Positions 1 through 7,160 of a stretch of 64,000 nucleotides of DNA are shown piece after piece. This stretch comes from Candidatus Dechloromonas phosphorivorans (GTDB lineage Bacteria; Pseudomonadota; Gammaproteobacteria; Burkholderiales; Rhodocyclaceae). The notes under the pieces were generated by a model that made no database searches, was not told the DNA's origin, and saw nothing but the letters and a program-made list of their open reading frames with translations. A program made the translations under genes and the position numbers. The stretch lies in contig JADJMS010000021.1 of NCBI GenBank assembly GCA_016709495.1, positions 1-64,000 on the forward strand. The letters are read 5' to 3'. How positions within the stretch are numbered: the stretch's first letter is position 1; every line of letters begins with the position of its first letter.

Positions 1-865
1 CCAACAAATGGGCAGTCCGCCTTCCAGTAGCGTGCCCAGCGCGAGGTAAAGCCGCGCCAGTTCAAAGGTTTGCAGCCGCTCACCGATCTGCGGCAGGCGA
101 TGCAACAGGCTTGAAAATCCGTTGCTCAGGGATTTTCGTGTTTGTGGCTTACGGAGAAACCAGAACAGTGTGACCAAAACCGATACGCTGACACCGCCAG
201 CACCCGGGCGTTGTCAGCAACAAAACGCCCCACTGCAACAGGAGTTGCGAGGCAAGCGGAATGTCGCGCCCAGAACTCTGGTAAACACTGGAGAAGCTTG
301 GCACAACATAGCCAAGCAGGAACAAACTGACCAGAAGGCCAACGCCGCAAAGAATCGCCGGATAGATCATTGCTTGCGTGACGTGACGGCGTACCTGGTC
401 GACCCGGCTGCGATATTCAATGTAACGAGCCAGCGAGTTGTCGAGGCTGGCGGTGCGCTCTGCGGCACGCATCAGGCCGCAGTAGAGCGGCGGAAAAATT
501 TCAGGCTGGGCTGCGAGGGCTGCTGCAAAACGTTGCCCTTCGCCGAGTCGACCGCGCAAGTCAGCGAGAACTTTGCAAATTGCTGGCCGCCGTTCTTTCT
601 CGAACAGGGCATCAAGTGCTTCAGTCAACGTCAGCCCGGCTTCCAGCAGTGCGAGCAATTCCTGACTAAACAACGGTAAATCGAATGATGCTTGGCGGCT
701 ACTGCCAGCTATCCATTGTTGCCAGGCCGGTTTGTTTGCGGCCTTGACTGAAAGTGGACGAAATTCCCGAGCGGCGAGGTGGCGGCAGGCCTCCTCCTGA
801 CTGGCAGCCTCGATGTGGAGTGTTTCCACACCGTTAGGTCCAATGGCCCGGATAGCGAAATCCAT
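1..865 (-). CDS. gspF: Type II secretion inner-membrane protein GspF (partial, frame-broken)
   Basis: Polytopic inner-membrane platform protein of the type II secretion system (GspF/PilC family). The protein begins MDFAIRAIGP at 865. It has the family's cytoplasmic GspF domain (FSQELLALLEAGL at about residues 65-80) and a first hydrophobic segment (AILCGVGLLVSLFLLGYVV). The frame breaks near position 200. A different frame then continues with plausible GspF sequence (hydrophobic VLVTLFWF, then a second GspF domain with LARLYLALGTLLEGGLP) and runs off the left edge. The break is probably an indel error, since homology appears to continue past it. The start lies one base beyond the gspG stop, as expected for co-translated gspG-gspF. 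A type IV pilus PilC is the alternative, made less likely by the adjacent gspG. Confidence 0.85.
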
Positions 866-866
866 T

Positions 867-1301
867 TTAGAACCGGATGTCGGCGTTTTCGCCGCTGCCG
901 CCAGCGCGGCCATCACGACCAAACGAAAGCAGCTCGAAATCACGCCCGCTACTGGCGGCATTGCTCAAGCGATAAAAATAAGGGTTGCCCCACGGGTCGA
1001 CCGGAACATCCTTCTGCAGGTAGGGTCCATTCCAGCGCGGCTGGTTGTTGGGACGTGCGCGCAATGCTGCCAGACCGATTTCAGCCGGTGGATAATTGCC
1101 GTTATCAAGGCGATAAGATTCCAGCGCACGGGCCAGCGCTTCAATTTGCGTGCGGGCGGCGGTGACTTCTGATTTGTTGAGTTGCGCCACATAGCGCGGT
1201 CCGACGTAGGCCGCCAACAAACCGATGATGGCGACGACAACGAGCAGTTCAAGTAGGGTAAAACCTGCTGAAAGCCTCGAAATATCAGGTTTGTAGAGCA
1301 T
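867..1301 (-). CDS. gspG: Type II secretion major pseudopilin GspG
   Basis: Major pseudopilin of the type II secretion pseudopilus, 144 aa, the usual family size. A short positively charged leader ends in the prepilin peptidase motif G-FTLLE, followed by the hydrophobic helix LLVVVAIIGLLAAYVGPRYV. The C-terminal part has the GspG features NYPPAEIGLAAL and DPWGNPY, the latter near the family's calcium-binding loop. It is the first gene of the visible part of the operon and gspF follows directly. Processing by a prepilin peptidase (GspO/PilD) encoded elsewhere is expected from family knowledge. Confidence 0.93.
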   Translation of the reverse strand: MLYKPDISRLSAGFTLLELLVVVAIIGLLAAYVGPRYVAQLNKSEVTAARTQIEALARALESYRLDNGNYPPAEIGLAALRARPNNQPRWNGPYLQKDVPVDPWGNPYFYRLSNAASSGRDFELLSFGRDGRAGGSGENADIRF

Positions 1302-1320
1302 TTTCTCTCCTCTGGATAAA

Positions 1321-1354
1321 GACCGGGTTCGCAGAGAAATCCTTGAACCCGGTC
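1321..1354 (-). terminator. Hairpin downstream of the sulfide dehydrogenase gene
   Basis: A perfect 10-bp inverted repeat (GACCGGGTTC / GAACCCGGTC) with a 14-base loop lies 9 bases past the fccB stop. In the direction of fccB transcription it is followed by TTTATCC, a short U-run. It is probably the terminator of the fccAB transcript and lies just ahead of gspG. Confidence 0.6.
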
Positions 1355-1363
1355 AGTCATTAC

Positions 1364-2665
1364 TTAGGCGAAGCTGTCTTCCATCAAGGTGTTAAACCAC
1401 TTGAACATTTCCTTGTAATTGTCCTGCGAACGCGCCGTCGCCTCACCGGAGGCACCAGGCACAGGCTGCATGCTGCCGCTCACTGGGTCGTAGGCAAAGA
1501 CGGCGGTCAGCCACGATGCGGTGTCCGAGGTGATCGGCGAATAGCAGGCCGAATTGGTGATCGGCGATGGGTCCGGGCTACGTCCGGCCAGCAGGCGAAC
1601 GATGGCATCGGCACAGATCTTGGCTTCCTGATTGGCGATATGCCCGGCCTTGGGTTGCGTTGTCGCGGCAGCATCACCAATGACATGAATACCCGGTGCG
1701 GCAGTGGACTGATAGGTCAGCACATCGACCCCGGCCCAACGCCCGCTAACATTAGCCAGACCATTGTCGATGATGACCTTGCCAGCGCGGTGCGCGGGAA
1801 TGGCGTTGATCACATTGGCCTTTAAATTCCCGAAATTGGTATTCAGGGTCATTGTGCTGGCATCAATACTGTTGATCACTGCACCCGGGCGATACTCGAT
1901 TACGCCCTTGTGCACAACATTGAAGGCATTGGCGAAAGCAAGCGGTTCGGCGGTGATGCCCGGATTGGCATCAAGGACGATGACCTTGGAGCCGACACGA
2001 TTTTTCTTCAGCCAATCAGCCACAACACATGCGCGCTCATACGGTCCCGGCGGGCAGCGATAAGGCTTGGCCGGAATCGTCATGACAAAAACGCCGCCGG
2101 GTTTCATGGCAACCAGTTGGTTACGCAAAATGGTCGTCTGCGGGCCAGCCTTCCAGGCATGCGGCACCTTGGCTTGGGCGGCCGCAGTTTCAAGCCCGGG
2201 AATCGTATCGAAATCGATACCGGGTGCGACAACCAGACGGTCATAGGGCAATTTGCTGCCATCAGCCAGGCTGACACTGTGGCCAACTGAATCAATTGCT
2301 GTCACGTCGCCCTTGACCAGACGAATACCATAGCGGGTAGCCAGATTGCTGTAGCCGAACTGCAGCGAAGTCATGGTGCGCTGGCCGTTGAGAACCAGAT
2401 TGCTCAAAATGTTGGAGGCGTAGGTGGTTTCGCGCTCGACCAGGGTCACTGAAACACCGGTGCCACCCCAGAGACGCAAATATTTGGCGACGGTGGCGCC
2501 CGCCATGCCGCCACCGATAACGACGACGCGACCACTAATGCCGGTGTTGGTTGGTACAGTGCCCAACTGGGCGGGTGTTGCTGCACTGACCAGCCCTGAC
2601 AGGCCAGCGGCGGAAACTCCTGCGCCGGCCATGCTGGCCAGACGGAAAAAATCACGACGATTCAT
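1364..2665 (-). CDS. fccB: Flavocytochrome c sulfide dehydrogenase, flavoprotein subunit (FccB/SoxF family)
   Basis: FAD-dependent oxidoreductase of 433 aa that, by family, oxidises sulfide to sulfur in the periplasm and passes electrons to a c-type cytochrome. It starts with a twin-arginine signal (MNRRDFFRLAS). A Rossmann FAD site VVVIGGGMAGATVAKYL follows near residue 46. The redox-disulfide cysteines are present: one in YRCPPGPYERA, one in the C-terminal NSACYSPI. HVIGDA marks the second FAD-contact region, and the C-terminus has the FCSD tail (WFNTLMEDSF). The position that carries the FAD-linked cysteine in Allochromatium FccB (CYLSN) reads NILSN here, so covalent flavin attachment is doubtful. 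The cytochrome partner gene lies directly upstream, about 20 bp away. Confidence 0.9.
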   Translation of the reverse strand: MNRRDFFRLASMAGAGVSAAGLSGLVSAATPAQLGTVPTNTGISGRVVVIGGGMAGATVAKYLRLWGGTGVSVTLVERETTYASNILSNLVLNGQRTMTSLQFGYSNLATRYGIRLVKGDVTAIDSVGHSVSLADGSKLPYDRLVVAPGIDFDTIPGLETAAAQAKVPHAWKAGPQTTILRNQLVAMKPGGVFVMTIPAKPYRCPPGPYERACVVADWLKKNRVGSKVIVLDANPGITAEPLAFANAFNVVHKGVIEYRPGAVINSIDASTMTLNTNFGNLKANVINAIPAHRAGKVIIDNGLANVSGRWAGVDVLTYQSTAAPGIHVIGDAAATTQPKAGHIANQEAKICADAIVRLLAGRSPDPSPITNSACYSPITSDTASWLTAVFAYDPVSGSMQPVPGASGEATARSQDNYKEMFKWFNTLMEDSFA

Positions 2666-2686
2666 GATGTGGCTCCTCGCTCTCGA

Positions 2687-3007
2687 TTAGCGTTGTTTGG
2701 ACAGGTAGTCCGCAATCAGGCGGATCTGTGCGTCTGTGTAGCCACGTGCATGCATGTCCATGATGTCCGGGCGGGACTTGGTGCGCATCTCGATAAGCTC
2801 TTTGTAAATTTCTGCGGACGACTCCCCTGCGAGATTTTCAAAGCCGATGCTCGACTTGCCGTTATAGCCATGGCACTGAAAACAGTTCGAGGCCAAGAGT
2901 CTGCCCGGTGGTGGAGCGACTGACGTGGTTTGAGCCGCAACACAGGTGCTGGCCAGGGCGATCGGGAGCCAGAGCAGGGCCCGCAAGCGCGATATTTTTC
3001 GATTCAT
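2687..3007 (-). CDS. fccA: Monoheme cytochrome c, electron-accepting partner of FccB
   Basis: Small periplasmic c-type cytochrome of 107 aa. It has a cleavable signal peptide (LLWLPIALASTCVAAQ), one CXXCH heme site (CFQCH) and a distal methionine candidate in MDMHARGYTD. The start at 3007 is chosen because GGAGG lies about 7 bases upstream; an in-frame ATG 24 bp further upstream is less well placed. The length and single heme fit the monoheme FccA type rather than the diheme Allochromatium form. It is followed by fccB at about 20 bp, so the two are likely one transcript. The specific role rests on that pairing. Confidence 0.8.
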   Translation of the reverse strand: MNRKISRLRALLWLPIALASTCVAAQTTSVAPPPGRLLASNCFQCHGYNGKSSIGFENLAGESSAEIYKELIEMRTKSRPDIMDMHARGYTDAQIRLIADYLSKQR

Positions 3008-3161
3008 GATGAACCTCCGTAGTTGTTTCAAGGATTGACTGCCTTTGCAAGGTTCCTGGCCGGACCCGCAGGCCGAATATTCGTCGTTTGCGATATTCCT
3101 GACAGCTGTCGTCTACCCCCGACACTTTTGTTGACGCGTGGTCTGGCTTACGATGGCGGCC

Positions 3162-4595
3162 ATGAAACGCTATCCGCGCTCCTTTCTGCAGCTGATCACC
3201 TTCGGCCATATCCTGTTCGCGTTACCTTTGCTGGTTGCCTCGGGCTATGTTTTTACGCTGCAAACACTCAATAGCCACTACCGGGCGGCCATCGAACACG
3301 CCTCACTTTCTTCGCGCCTGAGTGGCGAACTGGAAGAAGACTTGCTGCATATGGAGCGCAACCTGCGCCGTTATATGGTGCTGAAAGATGCTGAGTCACT
3401 GAATGATTACGTGACAGTACGCGCCGAGTGGCAAGGTCATGTCGGAGCTTTTTCCAGGCTCCCGCCGCTACCTGAAGCAATACTCAATGAGTTTCAGGCA
3501 CAATTGGCGATGGAAAACGAGGCGTTTGCTGTATTAAAGAACACCGGAAGCGCACAACGCCTGCATGTGGTGATTGATGAACTCAAACTACGCTCACAAA
3601 ACTCGCTTGATGAAGCCAAGTTGATTCTGGATCGTGAGCAGGAGCAGTTTCTTAAGGATTCTGAGGTCTTGAGTACCCGCCTCATGCTGGCTGCTGGCAG
3701 TTCTGTAATGATTGCCTTGTGCTGCCTGTGGGCAATCAGAAAATTGCTGGCGCGCCTGATTGGTCGTTTTGAGCGTGCTTTGCTCAGACTGGGTAAGGGA
3801 GATCTGAAACAGGCAATTGAACTTGATGGACCTGGCGACTTACGCTGGCTAGGCCGCTGGCTTGAATGGCTAAGAAAAAGACTTCTTTCCCTTGAAGAAG
3901 GGCGCGCTCAGGTTTTGCGTCATGTTTCTCATGAACTAAAGACGCCTCTCGCCGCCATGCATGAGGGGGCTTCTCTACTTGCTGAAGAGGTTTCTGGTCC
4001 CTTGACCACTGACCAACGAAGGATTGTCAGTATTTTGCAAAGTAACTCCAGGCGCTTGCAGGATCTCATCGAGGGCTTGCTGCGCTTGCAACAGGCGGGT
4101 CATGCGGCAGAGCGTATTGGTTTTGAGGCGGTTCGTTTTGATTTTTTGATTGAGCATGTTCTTGAAACCTGTCGCCTGATTGCCGGCGAGCGGCGTATCC
4201 AGTTTCAATGCGTTCTTTCAAAAACTGAAATTGTTGCCGGAAGAGAGGCGCTGATGACTATCGTTCATAATTTGCTCTCTAACGCCATTAAGTTCTCGCC
4301 TGACGATGGATGCGTTTTCATTACACTTGTCCAAGATGAGGACAGGGTTAGTTTTGATGTCATTGATCAGGGGCCGGGCATCCCTGAGCAGGATAAGACA
4401 CAAATTTTTGAACCGTTTTACCGCAGTTTGGCTTCACGCCATGTGGCTGGCATCGGCCTAGGCCTCGCAATCGCTCGGGAATTTGTGCTCGCACATCGCG
4501 GAGAGCTTTTACTAATTGATTCGCCAAGCGGCGCTCATTTCCGTGTCGTTTTACCTTTGTCCGCACCTTATTTAAGAGTTCAACCAGATGCATGA
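3162..4595 (+). CDS. glrK: Sensor histidine kinase, GlrK/QseE type
   Basis: Membrane-bound two-component kinase of about 477 aa. An N-terminal transmembrane helix (FGHILFALPLLVASGYVF) is followed by a helical periplasmic sensor region and a second helix near residue 180 (MLAAGSSVMIALCCLWAI). Then come a HAMP segment, a HisKA box (RHVSHELKTPLAAM) and a HATPase domain with N-box NLLSNAIKFSP, G1 DQGPGIP and G2 GIGLGLAIA. The start MKRYPRS at 3162 is preferred over a GTG or ATG a few codons earlier. The next two genes, a lipoprotein and an NtrC-like regulator, give the glrK-glrG-glrR (qseE-qseG-qseF) arrangement known from enterobacteria. The signal sensed here cannot be told from the sequence. 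Confidence 0.85.
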   Translation: MKRYPRSFLQLITFGHILFALPLLVASGYVFTLQTLNSHYRAAIEHASLSSRLSGELEEDLLHMERNLRRYMVLKDAESLNDYVTVRAEWQGHVGAFSRLPPLPEAILNEFQAQLAMENEAFAVLKNTGSAQRLHVVIDELKLRSQNSLDEAKLILDREQEQFLKDSEVLSTRLMLAAGSSVMIALCCLWAIRKLLARLIGRFERALLRLGKGDLKQAIELDGPGDLRWLGRWLEWLRKRLLSLEEGRAQVLRHVSHELKTPLAAMHEGASLLAEEVSGPLTTDQRRIVSILQSNSRRLQDLIEGLLRLQQAGHAAERIGFEAVRFDFLIEHVLETCRLIAGERRIQFQCVLSKTEIVAGREALMTIVHNLLSNAIKFSPDDGCVFITLVQDEDRVSFDVIDQGPGIPEQDKTQIFEPFYRSLASRHVAGIGLGLAIAREFVLAHRGELLLIDSPSGAHFRVVLPLSAPYLRVQPDA

Positions 4596-4604
4596 GTCGT
4601 TCAC

Positions 4605-4919
4605 ATGATAAAAAAACTCCTCATTATTGCGATTGTTTTGACCTTAACTGCCTGCGCATCAACTAAAGATAAGCAATCAGAGGAGGTTATTGTCTTTGAG
4701 CCCTTACCAACCAATCCGCGTTCACCTCTTGATGTCCAGAAGATTGGCGAATTGGAAAAACAGGTTACGGAGAAGCAACGTCAATGTATGGCTGAAAAAC
4801 GTCGCTTGGAACTCGCCTTAAAGGACAACCAGAAACAAGCTGATGAGTTACAGAAGAAACTGGATTCACTCTTGGCCATTGACCGTGATCTTCGTAGTCG
4901 GGCAAAAATCGCCAAATGA
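4605..4919 (+). CDS. Small lipoprotein of the glrK-glrR operon (QseG-like position)
   Basis: A 104-aa lipoprotein. A signal peptide ends in the lipobox LTAC, giving a mature Cys at about residue 17. The middle is rich in charged residues, and a predicted coiled coil spans roughly residues 45-95 (KIGELEKQVTEKQRQ...). It sits between the kinase and the response regulator and overlaps the latter by ATGA. This is the place of QseG, which in enterobacteria is an outer-membrane lipoprotein that contacts the kinase. Sequence similarity to QseG is weak by eye, so the assignment rests on position and architecture. Confidence 0.7.
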   Translation: MIKKLLIIAIVLTLTACASTKDKQSEEVIVFEPLPTNPRSPLDVQKIGELEKQVTEKQRQCMAEKRRLELALKDNQKQADELQKKLDSLLAIDRDLRSRAKIAK

Positions 4920-6247
4920 GTGATGGTGCAAAAATTCTGATCGTTGATGACGATCTGGATATGTTGCATCTGATGGGGGTGCGTCTTAGTGCAGCAGGCT
5001 TTCAGGTTAGTACGGCAGAATCGGGTGAAGACGCGTTAATCAGTTTTCGTAACAATCGTCCGCAAGTGGTGGTTACTGATTTACGCATGGGCGAAATGGA
5101 CGGGCTGGCACTCTTTGAGCATTTGCAGGCCGAGGCGCCGACCATGCCGGTCATTATTCTGACCGCTCACGGCACCATACCGGACGCGGTGTCCGCAACC
5201 CGGCGTGGTGTTTTCAGTTTTCTGACCAAGCCGTTTGATGGTCAGGAACTTATGCGCCGTGTTGCAGATGCAATACGAATTTCGCCGTCACTCGACCCCG
5301 AAAAGATATCTGCCCATTGGCGTAAAGATTTGATTACGAACAGTATTCGCATGGAGGATTTACTTCGCCAGGCATTGCGAATCAGTAATGAAAGCCACAG
5401 CGCACTTTTGGTCGGGGCTGGCGGTTCAGGCAAAGCCACCTTGGCTCGTGCCATCCAGCAGGCGGGACATCGAGCCAGTGCCCCTTTTGTTTGTCTGTCG
5501 TGCACAGATTATCCGGCAATAGATCTCGAAGAAATGCTCTCTTCGACGAGCACCAACAATGTCTACACTCAGGCGACGGGTGGTATGTTGTATCTGCAGG
5601 ATATTGGCGCCTTGTCGCTCATCGCGCAAGCTCGCCTGTTTTCTGTGCTATTCGCGCAAATGCAGGCCAAAGATCCCTGAGTCGACTCAAGACTTCGACG
5701 TTGCAATGCGGCGCACCTGACGTACAAATCATAGGCTCAAGTCCCAGGCCGCTTGATACGGCAGTTGCTGAAGGTAGCTTTCGCAGTGATTGTTTTATCT
5801 GTTAAGTCGGATGACGTTGCTCATTCCACCCTTGAGCGAACGTAATGAAGATATTCCCCTGCTTGCTACCCATTTTTTGTCACAAATTCGTCCGAGAAAA
5901 AATCTCACCCTTTCTCCAGAATCTTTGACGGCCTTGCAGGAGGGGCGCTGGCCAGGGAACGTGCGGCAATTGAAAAACGTTCTGGAGCAGGTTGCCGATT
6001 GTGTCTGACCCCAGTCATTACTGAAACAGCGATTCGCCGAGTGATGCGAGAGCTTGAAGAGGAAAGCCTGGCTGCTTTTGATGATGCACGACGAGAGTTC
6101 GAACGTGACTACCTTGTACGACTGCTTCAGACAACGACTGGCAATGTTTCGCAGGCTGCGAGGGTGGCTCAGCGCAACCGAACGGAGTTTTACAAACTAT
6201 TGGCCCGGCACGGGTTGGATCCGGTTAGCTTTAAACAGAAATTTTGA
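4916..6247 (+). CDS. glrR: NtrC-like response regulator, GlrR/QseF position (frame-broken, degenerate AAA+ domain)
   Basis: Receiver-AAA+-Fis type regulator. The receiver domain has the acidic pocket (IVDDDLDM), the phosphorylated Asp in VVTDLRM, and LTKPF. The AAA+ domain is unusual. Walker A reads GAGGSGKAT, the sigma-54-contacting GAFTGA loop is absent, and the Walker B acidic pair reads QD (LYLQDIG) instead of DE. The arginine-finger region WPGNVRQLKN is kept. A Fis-type HTH ends the protein (GNVSQAARVAQRNRTEFYKLL). The frame breaks near 5678, 5786 and 5999, each fitting one lost base, with homology continuing across. A regulator lacking GAFTGA is unlikely to open sigma-54 promoters, so it may act as a plain DNA-binding regulator. 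Confidence 0.8.
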
Positions 6248-6342
6248 ATGAATTTTTCAGCTTTGGTCAGGAAGTTTGTAGTTCAGGAATTTGTGATTAA
6301 GCCGTAAACAAGCTTAAGGCAATGAATTCACGGAGGTTCGTC

Positions 6343-6576
6343 ATGAACGTCATCTACAACAGTGAGCATTTCTGGATTCTGGCTTATCCGGCAGAGCAGG
6401 GTTTTGAATTGCTCGACAAGGAAATGCGGCGAAGTCTCTATTTGCAAGGGGCATCAGCTTGGCATTTTCGTAATGCGATGGAGTGCATACCAGCCGAAGA
6501 TCGCGACGAGGAGCATATCGACGAATTTCTTGATGACTATTGCGATGGTTCGGCGAATCCCATCGTCGTTCATTGA
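6343..6576 (+). CDS. DUF3567 family protein
   Basis: A 77-aa acidic protein starting MNVIYNSEHFWILAYPA, matching the betaproteobacterial DUF3567 family as I know it; function unknown. The start at 6343 is chosen because GGAGG lies just upstream (near 6332), whereas the longer reading from 6322 would overlap that site. It carries a run of acidic residues near the C-terminus (AEDRDEEHIDEFLDDY). It is followed by the DUF3460 gene about 50 bp downstream. Confidence 0.75.
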   Translation: MNVIYNSEHFWILAYPAEQGFELLDKEMRRSLYLQGASAWHFRNAMECIPAEDRDEEHIDEFLDDYCDGSANPIVVH

Positions 6577-6624
6577 CATGCTAGAATCTCGCCATTCGCT
6601 TGATTAGCCAGAGGAAAGCAGAAA

Positions 6625-6834
6625 ATGGGTGATGTAAATACAAGCTACGTGTCTGATCATACCAAGTGGATGGACGAGCAGTTGAAGAACAACCCGGCCT
6701 GGGTTGAAGACCAGAAAGCTGGTCGTGCGCTGTGGTGGGACAAGAAACAGGAAACCGCAACAACTGCAAGTAACGCTGAATCAAAGGTGCCGCAGAAGCC
6801 GTACCCGTATGATGTGAACTTTTACACCGAGTAA
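6625..6834 (+). CDS. DUF3460 family protein
   Basis: A 69-aa soluble protein with WMDEQLKNNPAWVEDQKAGR and WWDKKQ, the pattern of the betaproteobacterial DUF3460 family; function unknown. The conserved C-terminal tail PQKPYPYDVNFYTE is present. The ATG lies a short distance after GAGGAAAG, a plausible ribosome site. A strong hairpin terminator follows 14 bp after the stop. Confidence 0.75.
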   Translation: MGDVNTSYVSDHTKWMDEQLKNNPAWVEDQKAGRALWWDKKQETATTASNAESKVPQKPYPYDVNFYTE

Positions 6835-6848
6835 TTTGGTGTAGATAT

Positions 6849-6876
6849 TAAAAAAGCCGGCTTAGCCGGCTTTTTT
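6849..6876. terminator. Bidirectional rho-independent terminator
   Basis: A symmetrical hairpin (GCCGGC TTA GCCGGC core) is flanked by an A-run on the left and a T-run on the right. It can terminate both the plus-strand DUF3460 transcript and the minus-strand acyl carrier protein transcript that ends at 6897. Confidence 0.9.
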
Positions 6877-6896
6877 GTTTTTCAAACTTGGCAATA

Positions 6897-7157
6897 TCAG
6901 GCTTGTCGGCTGTTAATCAGGCGGGCGAGGGCGGCAACCGAAGCAAGATTTTCACGCGTGGCCGGGTCATTCGCTTCAAGTACCACTTGATATTTTTTCT
7001 TGAGAGCAAGGACGAGTTCCAGCGCATCGATCGAATCAAGACCCAAGCCTTCGTCGCCAAAAAGCGGCATTTCATCACCGATTTCTGCAGCGGTAATGTC
7101 CTCAAGATTCATCGTCTCAATGATGAATTCCTTCAATTCCTGATGCAGATTGTTCAT
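6897..7157 (-). CDS. Stand-alone acyl carrier protein
   Basis: An 86-aa acyl/peptidyl carrier protein. The phosphopantetheine serine is in GLGLDSIDALELVLALKK near residue 40. It is not the fatty-acid AcpP of fab operons: no fab genes are nearby, and the sequence resembles the carrier proteins of specialised acyl pathways (DSIDALEL rather than DSLDTVEL). It is the second gene of a two-gene unit, 3 bp after a secreted serine hydrolase. Its apo form could be a substrate of the Sfp-type transferase at 42.1 kb, but that is inference. What acyl group it carries is unknown. Confidence 0.85.
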   Translation of the reverse strand: MNNLHQELKEFIIETMNLEDITAAEIGDEMPLFGDEGLGLDSIDALELVLALKKKYQVVLEANDPATRENLASVAALARLINSRQA

Positions 7158-7160
7158 GGC

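Noticed and set aside
4916..6247. glrR considered a true pseudogene because of three frame breaks
   Set aside because: Each break fits one lost base, coding similarity is kept across them, and essential genes nearby show the same type of break.
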